From JAFDBW01 sp963825575 (GTDB lineage Bacteria; Desulfobacterota; Desulfuromonadia; Desulfuromonadales; BM103), in assembly GCA_963825575.1 (NCBI GenBank), contig CAWGUB010000021.1, positions 62,001-126,000 of the forward strand: a stretch of DNA of 64,000 nucleotides, written 5' to 3'. The notes below the pieces were generated by a model. It saw nothing but the letters and a program-made list of their open reading frames with translations, made no database searches and was not told where the DNA came from. The translations under genes and the position numbers were made by a program. Positions 1 through 7,642 of the stretch are shown here, piece by piece; positions within the stretch are counted from its first letter, which is position 1; each line of letters begins with the position of its first letter.

Positions 1-97
1 TGGCTACGGTGATCGGCGCGTTGACCGCGTCCAGCTCGAGGACGATATCACCCATGCTGGTTTCGATGCGTACGATCGGGTTAATTGTTTCGGACAT
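1..97 (-). CDS. Cyclophilin-type peptidyl-prolyl cis-trans isomerase, N-terminal part (clipped by window edge)
   Basis: Reading leftward from ATG at 97, the 32 visible residues begin MSETINPIVRIETSMGDIVL and continue ELDAVNAPITVA. The pattern ETSMGDI-ELD-APITV is the first strand pair of bacterial single-domain cyclophilins (PpiA/PpiB type), which catalyse proline isomerisation during folding. A good ribosome site (AAGGAG, 7 bases before ATG) fixes the start. The PPIase active-site region lies outside the window, so activity and location (cytoplasm, since no signal peptide is seen) are inferred. The gene is downstream of, and on the same strand as, the AI-2E-type transporter. Confidence 0.85.
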   Translation of the reverse strand, partial: MSETINPIVRIETSMGDIVLELDAVNAPITVA

Positions 98-162
98 TTA
101 TGAGTCTCCTTCGTAATGTGATTGGGCAGGCAGATATAGCACGTGATGCATGCGGGGGCAAG

Positions 163-186
163 ACGGGTTGTCGACAGAAAACCCGT
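163..186 (-). terminator. Weak hairpin between transporter and cyclophilin genes
   Basis: ACGGGTT at 163-169 pairs with AACCCGT at 180-186 around a 10-base loop. No T-run follows on either strand, so termination is only a possibility; it could equally be an mRNA-stability hairpin between the two minus-strand genes. Confidence 0.25.
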
Positions 187-206
187 ACCAATAAACTGGA
201 CGTCGT

Positions 207-1292
207 CTATTCTTCGAACGCTGCCGGTTCGAGACGTTCTCCCGCATCGCCCTCATCCACCCAGGCTTTCATCAGTGTGTAGCAGACTGCCAGCAGCACC
301 GGGCCGATGAAGAGTCCGATTATGCCAAAGGCGATCAGGCCGCCGATAACCCCGGCAAAGATCAGCAGGAGAGGCAGGTTGGCGTTGCGACGGATCAGGA
401 TCGGGCGCATAAAGCCGTCCATGCTCATGACAAAAATCGACCAGACCGTGAAGGCGATCCCCCAGCCCATGCTGCCTTTCCAGAACAGCCAGATGGCCGT
501 GGGAATCAGGATCGGCCCGGCACCAATCTGGGCAATGGTCAGCATGAAGATGACCGCCGTCAGCAGTGAGGCATAGGGGACTCCGACCGTCGCAAGGCCA
601 ATCCCGGCCAGGATCGACTGGGCCAGGGCAGTGACCACGACACCCTGGGCGACGGCACGGACCGACTTGGCCGCCAGGATCGCGGAATTCTCGCCGCGCT
701 CATTGGCAATCCGATGGGCCAGTCGGCGGACCATGTCTGCCGCCTCTTCACCATTCATGTAAAGCAGTGCCGAGAAGATCAAGGTCAGGATAAAATGGAT
801 CAGCATCATGCCGAAGCCGCCGGCCTGGCTGACCAGCCATCCGGCAACATTCTTGATGTATGGAGAGAGACGTTTGGCGAATTCGCCCGGCTCGGCGTCG
901 GCGGCCTTTTGCCAGGCTTCAGCGGCCGAGTCGCCAACCAGCGGTATCCGTTCGACCCAGTCCGGGGGTGCCGGAACCGTGAATGTCGCGAGCTGCTTGC
1001 CGAGGGCGCCTATCTGGGGTGCATTCTCTACGATGGTGCCGACGGCGAGAGAGAAGGGAATTACGAAGACCAGGACCAGGAGACCAATAATTACGATCAC
1101 TGCGGCACGACGACTGCGAACCTTCTCCTCTACCATCAGTAACAGCGGCCAGGTGGCAATAACGATCATGCTGGCCCAGATCAGCGCCGGCAGGAATGGC
1201 TTCAGGATCCAGAAACTGGCCACCAGCAGGGCACCGATGAGGGCGATGACCAGGATGTTCCTGACCAGGTCGTTTTCATGTGATTCGTTCAT
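207..1292 (-). CDS. AI-2E family transporter (PerM/YdiK type membrane protein)
   Basis: A 361-residue polytopic inner-membrane protein. Two hydrophobic hairpins lie at about residues 10-80, a soluble segment rich in A/P/E follows to about 150, and at least five further membrane spans run to the end with the family's GxxxGPIL-like turns (IGAGPILIP, GLFIGPVLLA). The family exports AI-2 in one E. coli member (TqsA) and has other or unknown cargo elsewhere, so the substrate is not assigned. The frame stays open 50 codons upstream, but ATG at 1292 has a GGGGA ribosome site and starts a normal-length protein (MNESHEND); the upstream stretch looks non-coding. Confidence 0.85.
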   Translation of the reverse strand: MNESHENDLVRNILVIALIGALLVASFWILKPFLPALIWASMIVIATWPLLLMVEEKVRSRRAAVIVIIGLLVLVFVIPFSLAVGTIVENAPQIGALGKQLATFTVPAPPDWVERIPLVGDSAAEAWQKAADAEPGEFAKRLSPYIKNVAGWLVSQAGGFGMMLIHFILTLIFSALLYMNGEEAADMVRRLAHRIANERGENSAILAAKSVRAVAQGVVVTALAQSILAGIGLATVGVPYASLLTAVIFMLTIAQIGAGPILIPTAIWLFWKGSMGWGIAFTVWSIFVMSMDGFMRPILIRRNANLPLLLIFAGVIGGLIAFGIIGLFIGPVLLAVCYTLMKAWVDEGDAGERLEPAAFEE

Positions 1293-1380
1293 GTCTGTCC
1301 CCGTAACTTGTGCTGAAGATGGGCCGTCACCCGGGATTGTGGCATAAAACAGATTTGATTGCACCCGTGATTTAAGGGTG

Positions 1381-1563
1381 TTAGAGGGTCTTCGGTTGGC
1401 AGACGGCTTCCGGAAGATCAGCTTTTGCGCCGCATTTGGCACAGGAGACGGTCGGGTTTTTGGACTGTTGATCGTACTCCATCATCATGCTGTTCTTATA
1501 TAGTTTGCACATGTGCTTGGGATGTTTCTCAGGTTTCCAGCAGTCATTGTCTTTCTTTGCCAT
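1381..1563 (-). CDS. Small cysteine-rich protein, possible metal-binding
   Basis: A 60-residue cytoplasmic protein beginning MAKKDNDCWKPEKHPKHMC. It has five cysteines, including a CAKC pair near residue 42 and another close to the C-terminus, with several His residues in the first half. That composition suggests a small zinc-ribbon-like or otherwise metal-binding fold, but I do not recognise a named family. An AAGGAA-type ribosome site precedes the ATG. It sits between the DUF3617 gene (32 bases upstream) and the transporter gene on the same strand, so co-transcription is likely. Confidence 0.6.
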   Translation of the reverse strand: MAKKDNDCWKPEKHPKHMCKLYKNSMMMEYDQQSKNPTVSCAKCGAKADLPEAVCQPKTL

Positions 1564-1594
1564 GGTTTCTTCCTTTCCTTGCGCCAGGCAGGCA

Positions 1595-2011
1595 TCAATT
1601 ACATTGACCGATGCGCTTGCCGGTCATTTTCTGGGTCATTTCAGAGGGCATCTGGCTGCCATTTGTGACTACCATACCCTCGAAGCTGTCGCCGTGATAG
1701 GTGATTTTGCCCTGACTGTCCATCGTCCCTCCACCGGACTCGCACCTGACCTGCCACGTAACGACGTTGCCATCGATCGATTGGTCTACGACCTGACATT
1801 TACTGTTCTCCTGCTGGGCCTGCGGAACAAGCTCTTCGGCGGTGATGCATTGGGTGTGCTTGGTTGCCGGCATGGTAAAAGCCATTCCGGGCATTTCCAG
1901 GATCGAAGTGATTTCCCAACGACCGGGCTGCATGTCTGGCGCAGCGAAGGAGAGGCCCGGGAGGATTGTCAGGAGCACACAGATAATCACATACAAGGCA
2001 GGTCTGGCCAT
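1595..2011 (-). CDS. DUF3617 domain secreted protein
   Basis: A 138-residue protein with a clear signal peptide (MARPALYVIICVLLTILPG, cleavage probably after SFAA) followed by the DUF3617 hallmark PGRWEITSILEMPGM. Four cysteines in the mature part (HTQC, SKCQ, VRCE and the C-terminal GQC) are spaced as in family members and probably form disulphides in the periplasm. The biochemical role of DUF3617 is unknown. GGAGG lies 6-7 bases upstream of the ATG. First gene of the minus-strand group running to 207. Confidence 0.85.
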   Translation of the reverse strand: MARPALYVIICVLLTILPGLSFAAPDMQPGRWEITSILEMPGMAFTMPATKHTQCITAEELVPQAQQENSKCQVVDQSIDGNVVTWQVRCESGGGTMDSQGKITYHGDSFEGMVVTNGSQMPSEMTQKMTGKRIGQCN

Positions 2012-2271
2012 GATGAGCCTCCTCAGAAGGGATAAATAGTCAACAACTGCAGACTATCCTAGCAGGTATAAGGAGATATTCAACGACACTGATGGCGTCT
2101 CAACCGGCAAAGACAATGACTATAAGGAGCTTTAACTGTTTGCAGAGAAAAGATTCCAGACCATCAGAAGCCGCCCGTTCATTCTGTGGCGGTTATTAAA
2201 CATATTCCATCCTGTGGGTCCCCACGTGCGACAGTGGTATTGGCCAAAGGTTCCTGCATATAAAGGAAACC
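2012..2271. other. Intergenic stretch upstream of luxR-type gene
   Basis: Divergent spacer between the DUF3617 gene and the LuxR-type gene (2012-2360 in full). I find no credible coding frame. It contains a short inverted repeat, GTGGG/CCCAC at 2214-2225 with a 2-base centre, flanked by CCT and GTG. It is shorter and less symmetric than a canonical 20-bp lux box, so its role is unknown. Confidence 0.4.
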
Positions 2272-2300
2272 TTGAAAAACAACCAACTTTTCGTCATTAT
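2272..2300 (+). promoter_or_regulatory. Candidate sigma70 promoter for luxR-type gene
   Basis: TTGAAA at 2272-2277 and CATTAT at 2295-2300 are separated by 17 bases, about 60 bases before the LuxR-type start codon. The -35 matches consensus in five of six positions, the -10 in four. Weak but correctly spaced. Confidence 0.3.
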
Positions 2301-2360
2301 TATCTGCTGGGTGATTTTAATACGTTTGCCACTCCTACTCGACTACATGGATCGGTCTGA

Positions 2361-3158
2361 ATGGATATCAAACAATTACAAACAGAACTCGCTGGCTGTA
2401 AAAGTTATCAAGCCGTGCTGGCCGTGATGAGGCGTGAATACAGCGCAATCGGATACGATTATTTCTTTTACGGGTTCCAGATCTTGGAGTCGTTCAAGAC
2501 CCCTCCTCTGGTTGTCTATTCAACCTATAAAGAAGAATGGCTGGCGGAATACATGGCCAATAATTACGCTTTGAACGACCCCATCACGTATCATTACACA
2601 CGATATACAACACCTTTGTTCTGGCATGTCGATGACGATTGGTCGAAACATCCGTACGGTGAGAATGCTGTCGAGTTTATGGCGGCGGTCAGAGAAGCGG
2701 GCTACTCGGCAGGGGTTTGCATCCCGGTTTTTTCACGAGAATGTACCCGTGGATTTATTAACCTGAGTGTCAATGATCATACGGAACTGGGGCTGGTCAA
2801 TGTGGCACTGGGTTCGCTGCTGATAAAATATTTTCACGAGGCAACCTTGCGGATATGGCTTGAGCGGGATGACCAGACTTCACCACTGAATGCCAAGTTC
2901 ACGCAGCGGGAATCAGACGTTATGCGATATATAGCGGACGGGCTGACATCACGGCAAACGGCCCAAAAACTGGGGATTTCAAAGCGAACCATCGATGCTC
3001 ATATTGCTTCGGCCCAATTCAAGCTGGGCTGTGATAACCGCCAGCAACTGATTTGCATGGCAACAAATTTGGGACTCATCTATCCAGGGCAGGATTACAG
3101 TAAAGCCCTTGGCAGCATACGATGGGTTCTGCCGGATGACTACGGAATTGGTCGCTGA
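2361..3158 (+). CDS. LuxR-family regulator with acyl-homoserine-lactone-type binding domain
   Basis: A 265-residue protein with the two-domain layout of quorum-sensing LuxR proteins. The N-terminal autoinducer-binding domain (about 1-165) keeps the residues that line the acyl-HSL pocket in TraR/LasR: W60, Y64, D73-P74, W88 and G114. The C-terminal LuxR helix-turn-helix (about 178-240) starts at FTQRE and contains GLTSRQTAQKLGISKRTIDA. It should bind an acyl-HSL-like ligand in the cytoplasm and then DNA. No luxI-type synthase is present in the window, so it is a solo here. It precedes, in the same direction, a B12 radical SAM gene, a second ligand-binding-domain gene and a FadL-type gene. This reading frame is intact although the next three are frameshifted. 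Confidence 0.88.
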   Translation: MDIKQLQTELAGCKSYQAVLAVMRREYSAIGYDYFFYGFQILESFKTPPLVVYSTYKEEWLAEYMANNYALNDPITYHYTRYTTPLFWHVDDDWSKHPYGENAVEFMAAVREAGYSAGVCIPVFSRECTRGFINLSVNDHTELGLVNVALGSLLIKYFHEATLRIWLERDDQTSPLNAKFTQRESDVMRYIADGLTSRQTAQKLGISKRTIDAHIASAQFKLGCDNRQQLICMATNLGLIYPGQDYSKALGSIRWVLPDDYGIGR

Positions 3159-3178
3159 ATTTGGCGCGACCAGAGACC

Positions 3179-3196
3179 CCGGCAAGGTTTTGCCGG
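3179..3196 (+). other. Short GC hairpin between luxR-type and radical SAM genes
   Basis: CCGGCAA (3179-3185) pairs with TTGCCGG (3190-3196) around a 4-base loop, 20 bases after the LuxR-type stop. No T-run follows, so it looks like an mRNA processing or partial attenuation element within a possible operon, not a terminator. Confidence 0.35.
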
Positions 3197-3254
3197 TGTC
3201 GCAAATGGCCGAGAAGGCCCTTGCCGTTTCACGGCGGCTACTGGAAAGGTCTGA

Positions 3255-4854
3255 ATGTGTGACGTGATTCTCATAGCTGACAGTGGCGTTGATTCGCTCA
3301 GTGCGTCGAACCCGCTGCGCCTTGTCCTGGATGGTTATCCGGCAAATATCCAGGTGGTGCGCAACTTTGTCGAGCACGGCGGCAAGGTTGTCCCGCCGAT
3401 TGCAGGCGATAAAGAGTGTAGTTGGGAGTCGGCGCCAAAGTTGAACGGGATCTACCTCTACAATTATCTGACCAAACGTGGAGTCAAGACCGCCCTGATC
3501 AATAACTTTCAAAGAGAACAACAGAGGTTCAAACGTCTGGCCAGGGGAAATCCCAAGGTCGTTGCAATTTCAACGACCTACCTGATTCACCGAAAGTCGA
3601 TCTTCCAGCTCGTAGCGGAAGTCAGGCAAAGCTGTCCGGACGCAATCATCGTTATCGGTGGACCTTTCGTGGAACTTTCCTGGCGAATTTTTGCAAGGTC
3701 AGGCAATGACCCTCACTATAGCACCGAGGAAATCAGGCAGCAGTTCCTGTTTTTCAGTGCCCAGGACGATCCTGCAGATCTCTATGTCATTAGCCCGCTC
3801 GGTGAAGACACCCTTTATGAGGTTATCCAGAGTGTGATGGTTGATGATGGGGCCTGGCGAAATCAGCCGAATACCGCGCAGATAGTAAAGGGCGAATATC
3901 AGTTTTCCACACGGGTTGATGATGTGACCGGCTACAAGGAGGCTCTCATCGATTGGCTGGGCTTGCCGGACGAGATTCTTGCGCACAAGGTTGTTCCGGT
4001 ACGGGCAAGCATGGGGTGCCCGCATCGTTGTAATTTCTGCAGCTTTAATAAAGATCACAGGTTGACCCACATCAAGCCCCTGGATTCACTGATTGACGAA
4101 CTCAAGGCCATCCAGGAGCGTGGCGTCAAGTATGTCTGGTTTGTCGATGATAATTTCAGGCTGGGCAAAAATGATCTAGAGTCGGTATGTCGACGATTTG
4201 TCGATGAGGAGATCTCCCTGGAGTGGATGTGTCTGATGCGCCCGGAGACCCTCAAAGAGGTCGATTTGACGCTGTTAAGGCAGGCCGGTTGCAGGGAGGT
4301 GCAGATGGGGCTTGAATCTGCCGATCCCGGGGTTCTCTCCAACATGAACAAACAGTCGGATCCCTCTCTGAACGAGAGGGTCATCAAGGACCTGATCTCA
4401 GCCGGCATAAATTGCGCGTGCTACTTTATCTTCGGATACCCCGGCGAGACGGACAAAAGTATCGAAACAACCGTCGCATTCATCAAGCGAATCGAAGAAC
4501 ATGACGGTCCTGGCCATTTGAACTGGTCTCTATTTCCGTTTCTGATGTGGCCATTCAGCCCGATCTTCGATCAATCGTGGTGAACACGATCTGGGCGGTT
4601 ACATGCAGGAGTGGCGCCATCAGACGATGGACTCCGCTATGGCCAGACGGCATATCTTTGAGGCTTTCATGACTCTGGATAATTCCGGCCCGATCTACCG
4701 TGGGGACAACCTCGACCAGCTCAGCGCCCTGTCAAATCAACAGTGCCGGTTGTTTTTAAGGACGAGACATGACCTGGAAAAGTTGAAAATGACCAACCAG
4801 TTTGACAACAAAATCGCTTTCAAAATGCTCGCTTCGGTTTTTTCGCCTGATTGA
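3255..4854 (+). pseudogene. B12-binding-domain radical SAM protein, one frameshift near 4575
   Basis: The first part (3255-4583) has an N-terminal cobalamin-binding-like domain (about residues 45-170, with the VVAISTTYL and IVIGGPF strand motifs) and a radical SAM core opened by CPHRCNFCSF, the CxxxCxxC cluster motif, at about residue 255. It breaks off after FSPIFDQSW. The following frame continues the family's C-terminal motif (RGEHDLGGYMQEWRHQTMDS) to 4854, so one extra base, best placed at T4575, separates one gene of about 530 codons. Such enzymes use an Fe4S4 cluster, SAM and often cobalamin for methylation or rearrangement of unactivated carbons; no substrate can be named. GGAAAGG precedes the ATG. 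The gene is sandwiched between two acyl-signal-binding proteins. It may be a real pseudogene or carry a sequencing error. Confidence 0.75.
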
Positions 4855-4867
4855 TTACGGGATTGAT

Positions 4868-5397
4868 GTGGACGCGCAAGCCCTCGAGATACATTTAAAA
4901 TCGATCAAGACTGTGACGACAAGCGGGAGTCTCCGGCGGGCCATGATTCAGACGCGTTACAGACCCTGGGTTTTGAAAGCTGGGTCTATGCCTCTGACAA
5001 CCCTTATTCTCCTCTGGCGCTGCCGGCGACCCTTGCCAGCGGACAAACGACTCGTTGGCTGATGACATACCTGATGAAAGGCTATCAGGCAATTGATCCG
5101 ATCATTATTCACTGCCGCAACGATAATGAACCAATTTTCTGGGATTCCAGAGTCGGTTGGGAAGCTGCTGATCCCGAAGTGCAAAATTTCATGCTGGATG
5201 TCGGTAAACATGGTTTTGGCAGCGGTGTTGCTTTGCCGCTGAAGCCGGAGAGCGCGCCCCACGGTTTGTTGAGCCTGACCAGCAAACAAGGCCTTGATCT
5301 GGAATACGAGCGATACCAGGAGCTGCTGCCTTGCCTTGCGAGTATCGGGGCAACGGCACATGAAGCAATGCATCAGATCCTGAAAAAACTAGCTTAA
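4868..5397 (+). pseudogene. Autoinducer-binding-domain protein without HTH, one frameshift near 4945
   Basis: From GTG at 4868 (GGG ribosome site 6 bases upstream, 14 bases after the radical SAM stop) one frame reads VDAQALEIHLKSIK and on to LRRAM. After a one-base slip around 4941-4950 the frame ending at 5397 reads DALQTLGFESWVYASDNP and then the LuxR ligand-pocket signature W-x3-Y-x4-Y-x2-IDP, EPIFW and HGFGSG. About 175 residues in total: exactly an autoinducer-binding domain. It ends in MHQILKKLA just where the DNA-binding domain would begin. The downstream piece alone (from ATG 5062) is 111 residues. Proteins of this form can act by binding ligand or by forming inactive dimers with a full LuxR, as TrlR does with TraR. 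That role is inference here. Confidence 0.65.
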
Positions 5398-5424
5398 GTC
5401 ATTAATCTGACAGGAGGATTAACA

Positions 5425-6733
5425 ATGGATGTTTATCTCAAAACCGCTATTTTGATTTTCGTGGGCCTTATTATCCCGACCCAGGCCGCAGCTTCTGGCT
5501 ATGGTGTGTTCACTCAGGGGGCCTCCGGGTTGGGCCAGGCCAATGCCGTCGTCGCCCATCCGACCGGGCCCTCGTCGCTCTATTTCAACCCGGCGCTGAT
5601 CAACGATGTGCCCGGGCGGCAGATCGAAATCGGGACAACAGCCGTCTATTCGGACCGCGACATCGACTACACCGGGGGCGGCAGTGAAAACGGCGACAGC
5701 GCCTGGAATTTCCCCTCAACCTTTTATTACACCCACCAGGCCAACGATAAATTCACCTCAGGGCTTGGGATCTTTTTCCCGTTTGGCCTCTCCAACGAAT
5801 GGGACGATGGTTACGATGGGCGCTACATCGGCACCTCGGGGGAAATGTTGACCATCAACATCAACCCGGCTGTCTCCTATCGCCTGACGGATCGTTTGTC
5901 CCTTGCAGTCGGCCTCGACTTTGTCTACTTGGACACTGAAATAAAAGCCAATATCAACCAGACTGTTGCCGGATATGGTGCTCCAGGAATTATAGGTGGG
6001 CCGTTTTTCGACATTACAACGGACGTCAGGCAAAAATTTTCCGGCGATGGCTGGGGTAGCTGGATACAATCTTGGCGTGCTGTTTAAAGCTACAGACCGT
6101 ATTTCGTTAGGCGCAGCCTACCGCAGCCAGGTTGATATCGATGTCGAAGGAGACATGTCCCTTTCCGGAGTTGATCCACGTATGCAACTATTGTTTCAGG
6201 AAGGCAACGCCGAGTCAGATGTTGAGTTGCCGGCCCAGTTTACGGTTGGTGTCGCCACCCAGGTGACGGACGCTTTACTGATCGAAGTCGGTGCGCGTTG
6301 GGAAGATTGGGATGTCAACGATAAGCAGACTCTCGATCTGCAAAACCCGATCCTCGGAGAAACACGTATCGTCCAGGATCGCAACTGGCATTCAACCTGG
6401 ACCTATAATATTGGTGCAAACTATAAGCTCAACGACAGCATCGCTCTGAACTGCGGCTACCTCTATGGTCAGAATGCGGTCCCAAATGAAACCTTCGAAC
6501 CGATCATACCGGATAGTGACGCGCACCTCTTTACCGTTGGTACGGACTTGAAAAGAGACGCCTGGACACTCTCTGCCGCCTTCGGTTACGAGTACCACGA
6601 AGAACGCACAAAGAATAATGCGGTAGGAGATCCTGTTGGCTCCCTGGCGGCCGGATTCCCTGTCAGCACGGCCAACGGCGATTATAATACCGACATTTAC
6701 CTGTTCGCGTTGAGCCTGGGGTATGCATTTTAA
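5425..6733 (+). pseudogene. FadL/OmpP1/TodX-family outer-membrane channel, one frameshift near 6055
   Basis: Starts at ATG 5425 behind AGGAGG with a signal peptide ending TQAAA. The mature N-terminus SGYGVFTQGASGLGQANAV and the SSLYFNPAL motif are the FadL-family hatch signature. The first frame ends at 6087, while the second frame carries the remaining strands (NLGVLFKATDRISLGAAYRS onward) and ends with the typical C-terminal aromatic strand LSLGYAF. One extra base within 6053-6058 joins them into about 435 codons, the normal FadL length. FadL proteins move long-chain fatty acids and other hydrophobic molecules across the outer membrane, and rhizobial homologues assist uptake of long-chain acyl-HSLs. 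Its place 27 bases after the ligand-binding-domain gene therefore suggests signal or lipid uptake. Confidence 0.8.
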
Positions 6734-6823
6734 ATAGCCAGTTTTCGTAAAAAGCACATATGAGTAGAGGCCATAAAATTCTCTCCTCAGGCTACTGACA
6801 AAGTTCAGCTTTGAAGTTTAGAA

Positions 6824-6855
6824 GGGCAACAGATGGTTAATCTGTTGCCCTTTTT
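6824..6855 (+). terminator. Rho-independent terminator after fadL-type gene
   Basis: GGGCAACAGAT (6824-6834) pairs with ATCTGTTGCCC (6840-6850) around a 5-base loop and is followed by TTTTT. A strong intrinsic terminator about 90 bases after the FadL-type stop; it closes the cassette that starts at 2361. Confidence 0.85.
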
Positions 6856-7426
6856 CATTGGACTTTGGAATTCAAAGACAAAAGCAAAACCGTCGGGGTT
6901 GCCCCGACAGCAACTTCATTTTCTTTGTAGCGACAAAGAAAACGAAGCAGAAAGAAGGCTTGGCGCTGCGCTGGGCATGTCTGGCGTCGTCAAGGCGGCA
7001 ACCTCAATTCAGGTCATACTAACCGACTAAATGTTTACGCTTCCCTCGCAGGATGACGAGGCTCTTGTGAGCCTCTCCTTCTCTGGAGGGTTGTTTCTGT
7101 GGTCGTGCTTTTCAGGCTTTTCCCATGTAAGTCACACTACAAGGAAGGCCCCCTGTAACGGGCCGGCTTCTTGAGCTCTGTCGTTTGTTGATGCCACAGG
7201 GACCCGGCAGAGGAGATGCCCTCCGCAAGGAGAAGGCACTTTTGCATACTTTTGTTGCCGGACAAAAGTATGGCGTCGGGCGGGACGCGACCCGCCGATT
7301 TTACTCTTGAAAAATAAAGAATGAGGGCAACAGATCATCTTCTGTTGCCCTAAACTTTATATAAATCCCACCCGATATGTAAAAAACAAACTCCGCCTCG
7401 CGTGCGAGGCTTGCAGGCAATCTGAA
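6856..7426. repeat. Gene-free block of stacked hairpins
   Basis: No credible gene. Inverted repeats follow one another: GTCGGGG/CCCCGAC at 6892-6908; a 15-bp stem with one mismatch at 6914-6947 (left arm ends TTTTCTTTGT, right arm begins ACAAAGAAAA); GAGGCTC/GAGCCTC at 7058-7075; CATACTTTTGT/ACAAAAGTATG at about 7244-7271; GGGCAACAGA/TCTGTTGCCC at 7325-7350, which repeats the stem of the terminator at 6824; and GCCTCG/CGAGGC at 7395-7410. The two copies of the GGGCAACAGA stem bracket about 500 bases, as if the block had been inserted into or duplicated from a terminator. The ACAAAGAAAA and ACAAAAGTATG hairpins look like dispersed bacterial intergenic repeats. Confidence 0.5.
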
Positions 7427-7457
7427 GAGAGGCTTTTATGGCCTCTCCTCTTTTTTT
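7427..7457 (+). terminator. Intrinsic terminator-like hairpin
   Basis: GAGAGGC (7427-7433) and GCCTCTC (7441-7447) enclose a 7-base loop, followed by CTC and a run of seven T. No gene ends just before it, so it would stop a transcript of the repeat block or mark the end of a small RNA. Confidence 0.6.
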
Positions 7458-7533
7458 GTCGGTATTTTTTGCGCCTTAATATGCTTTGCACCCAAAAATT
7501 AACACTTTATGGTTCCCTAATGTATATAATTAC

Positions 7534-7562
7534 TTGACAATTGCATTTAAAATACACATAAT
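7534..7562 (+). promoter_or_regulatory. Strong sigma70-type promoter for PilZ gene
   Basis: A perfect TTGACA (7534-7539) is separated by 17 bases from CATAAT (7557-7562, five of six consensus) in very AT-rich DNA about 70 bases upstream of the PilZ gene. A GCCTGGC/GCCAGG hairpin lies between the promoter and the start and may affect translation. Confidence 0.65.
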
Positions 7563-7642
7563 TTCACATAATTTTATTTAATTAACCTCAATTAGAGGAA
7601 ATCTACCTTTGCCTGGCATCGGGCCAGGTGCTTAGGGGTGCT

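Noticed and set aside
2214..2225. GTGGG/CCCAC inverted repeat upstream of the LuxR-type gene as a lux box
   Set aside because: Only 12 bases with a GC-rich core; it does not resemble the usual 18-20 bp lux box, and a chance palindrome is as likely.
7463..7642. c-di-GMP (GEMM) riboswitch in the leader of the PilZ operon
   Set aside because: I looked for the conserved GEMM core segments and found none; only a simple GCCTGGC hairpin is present.
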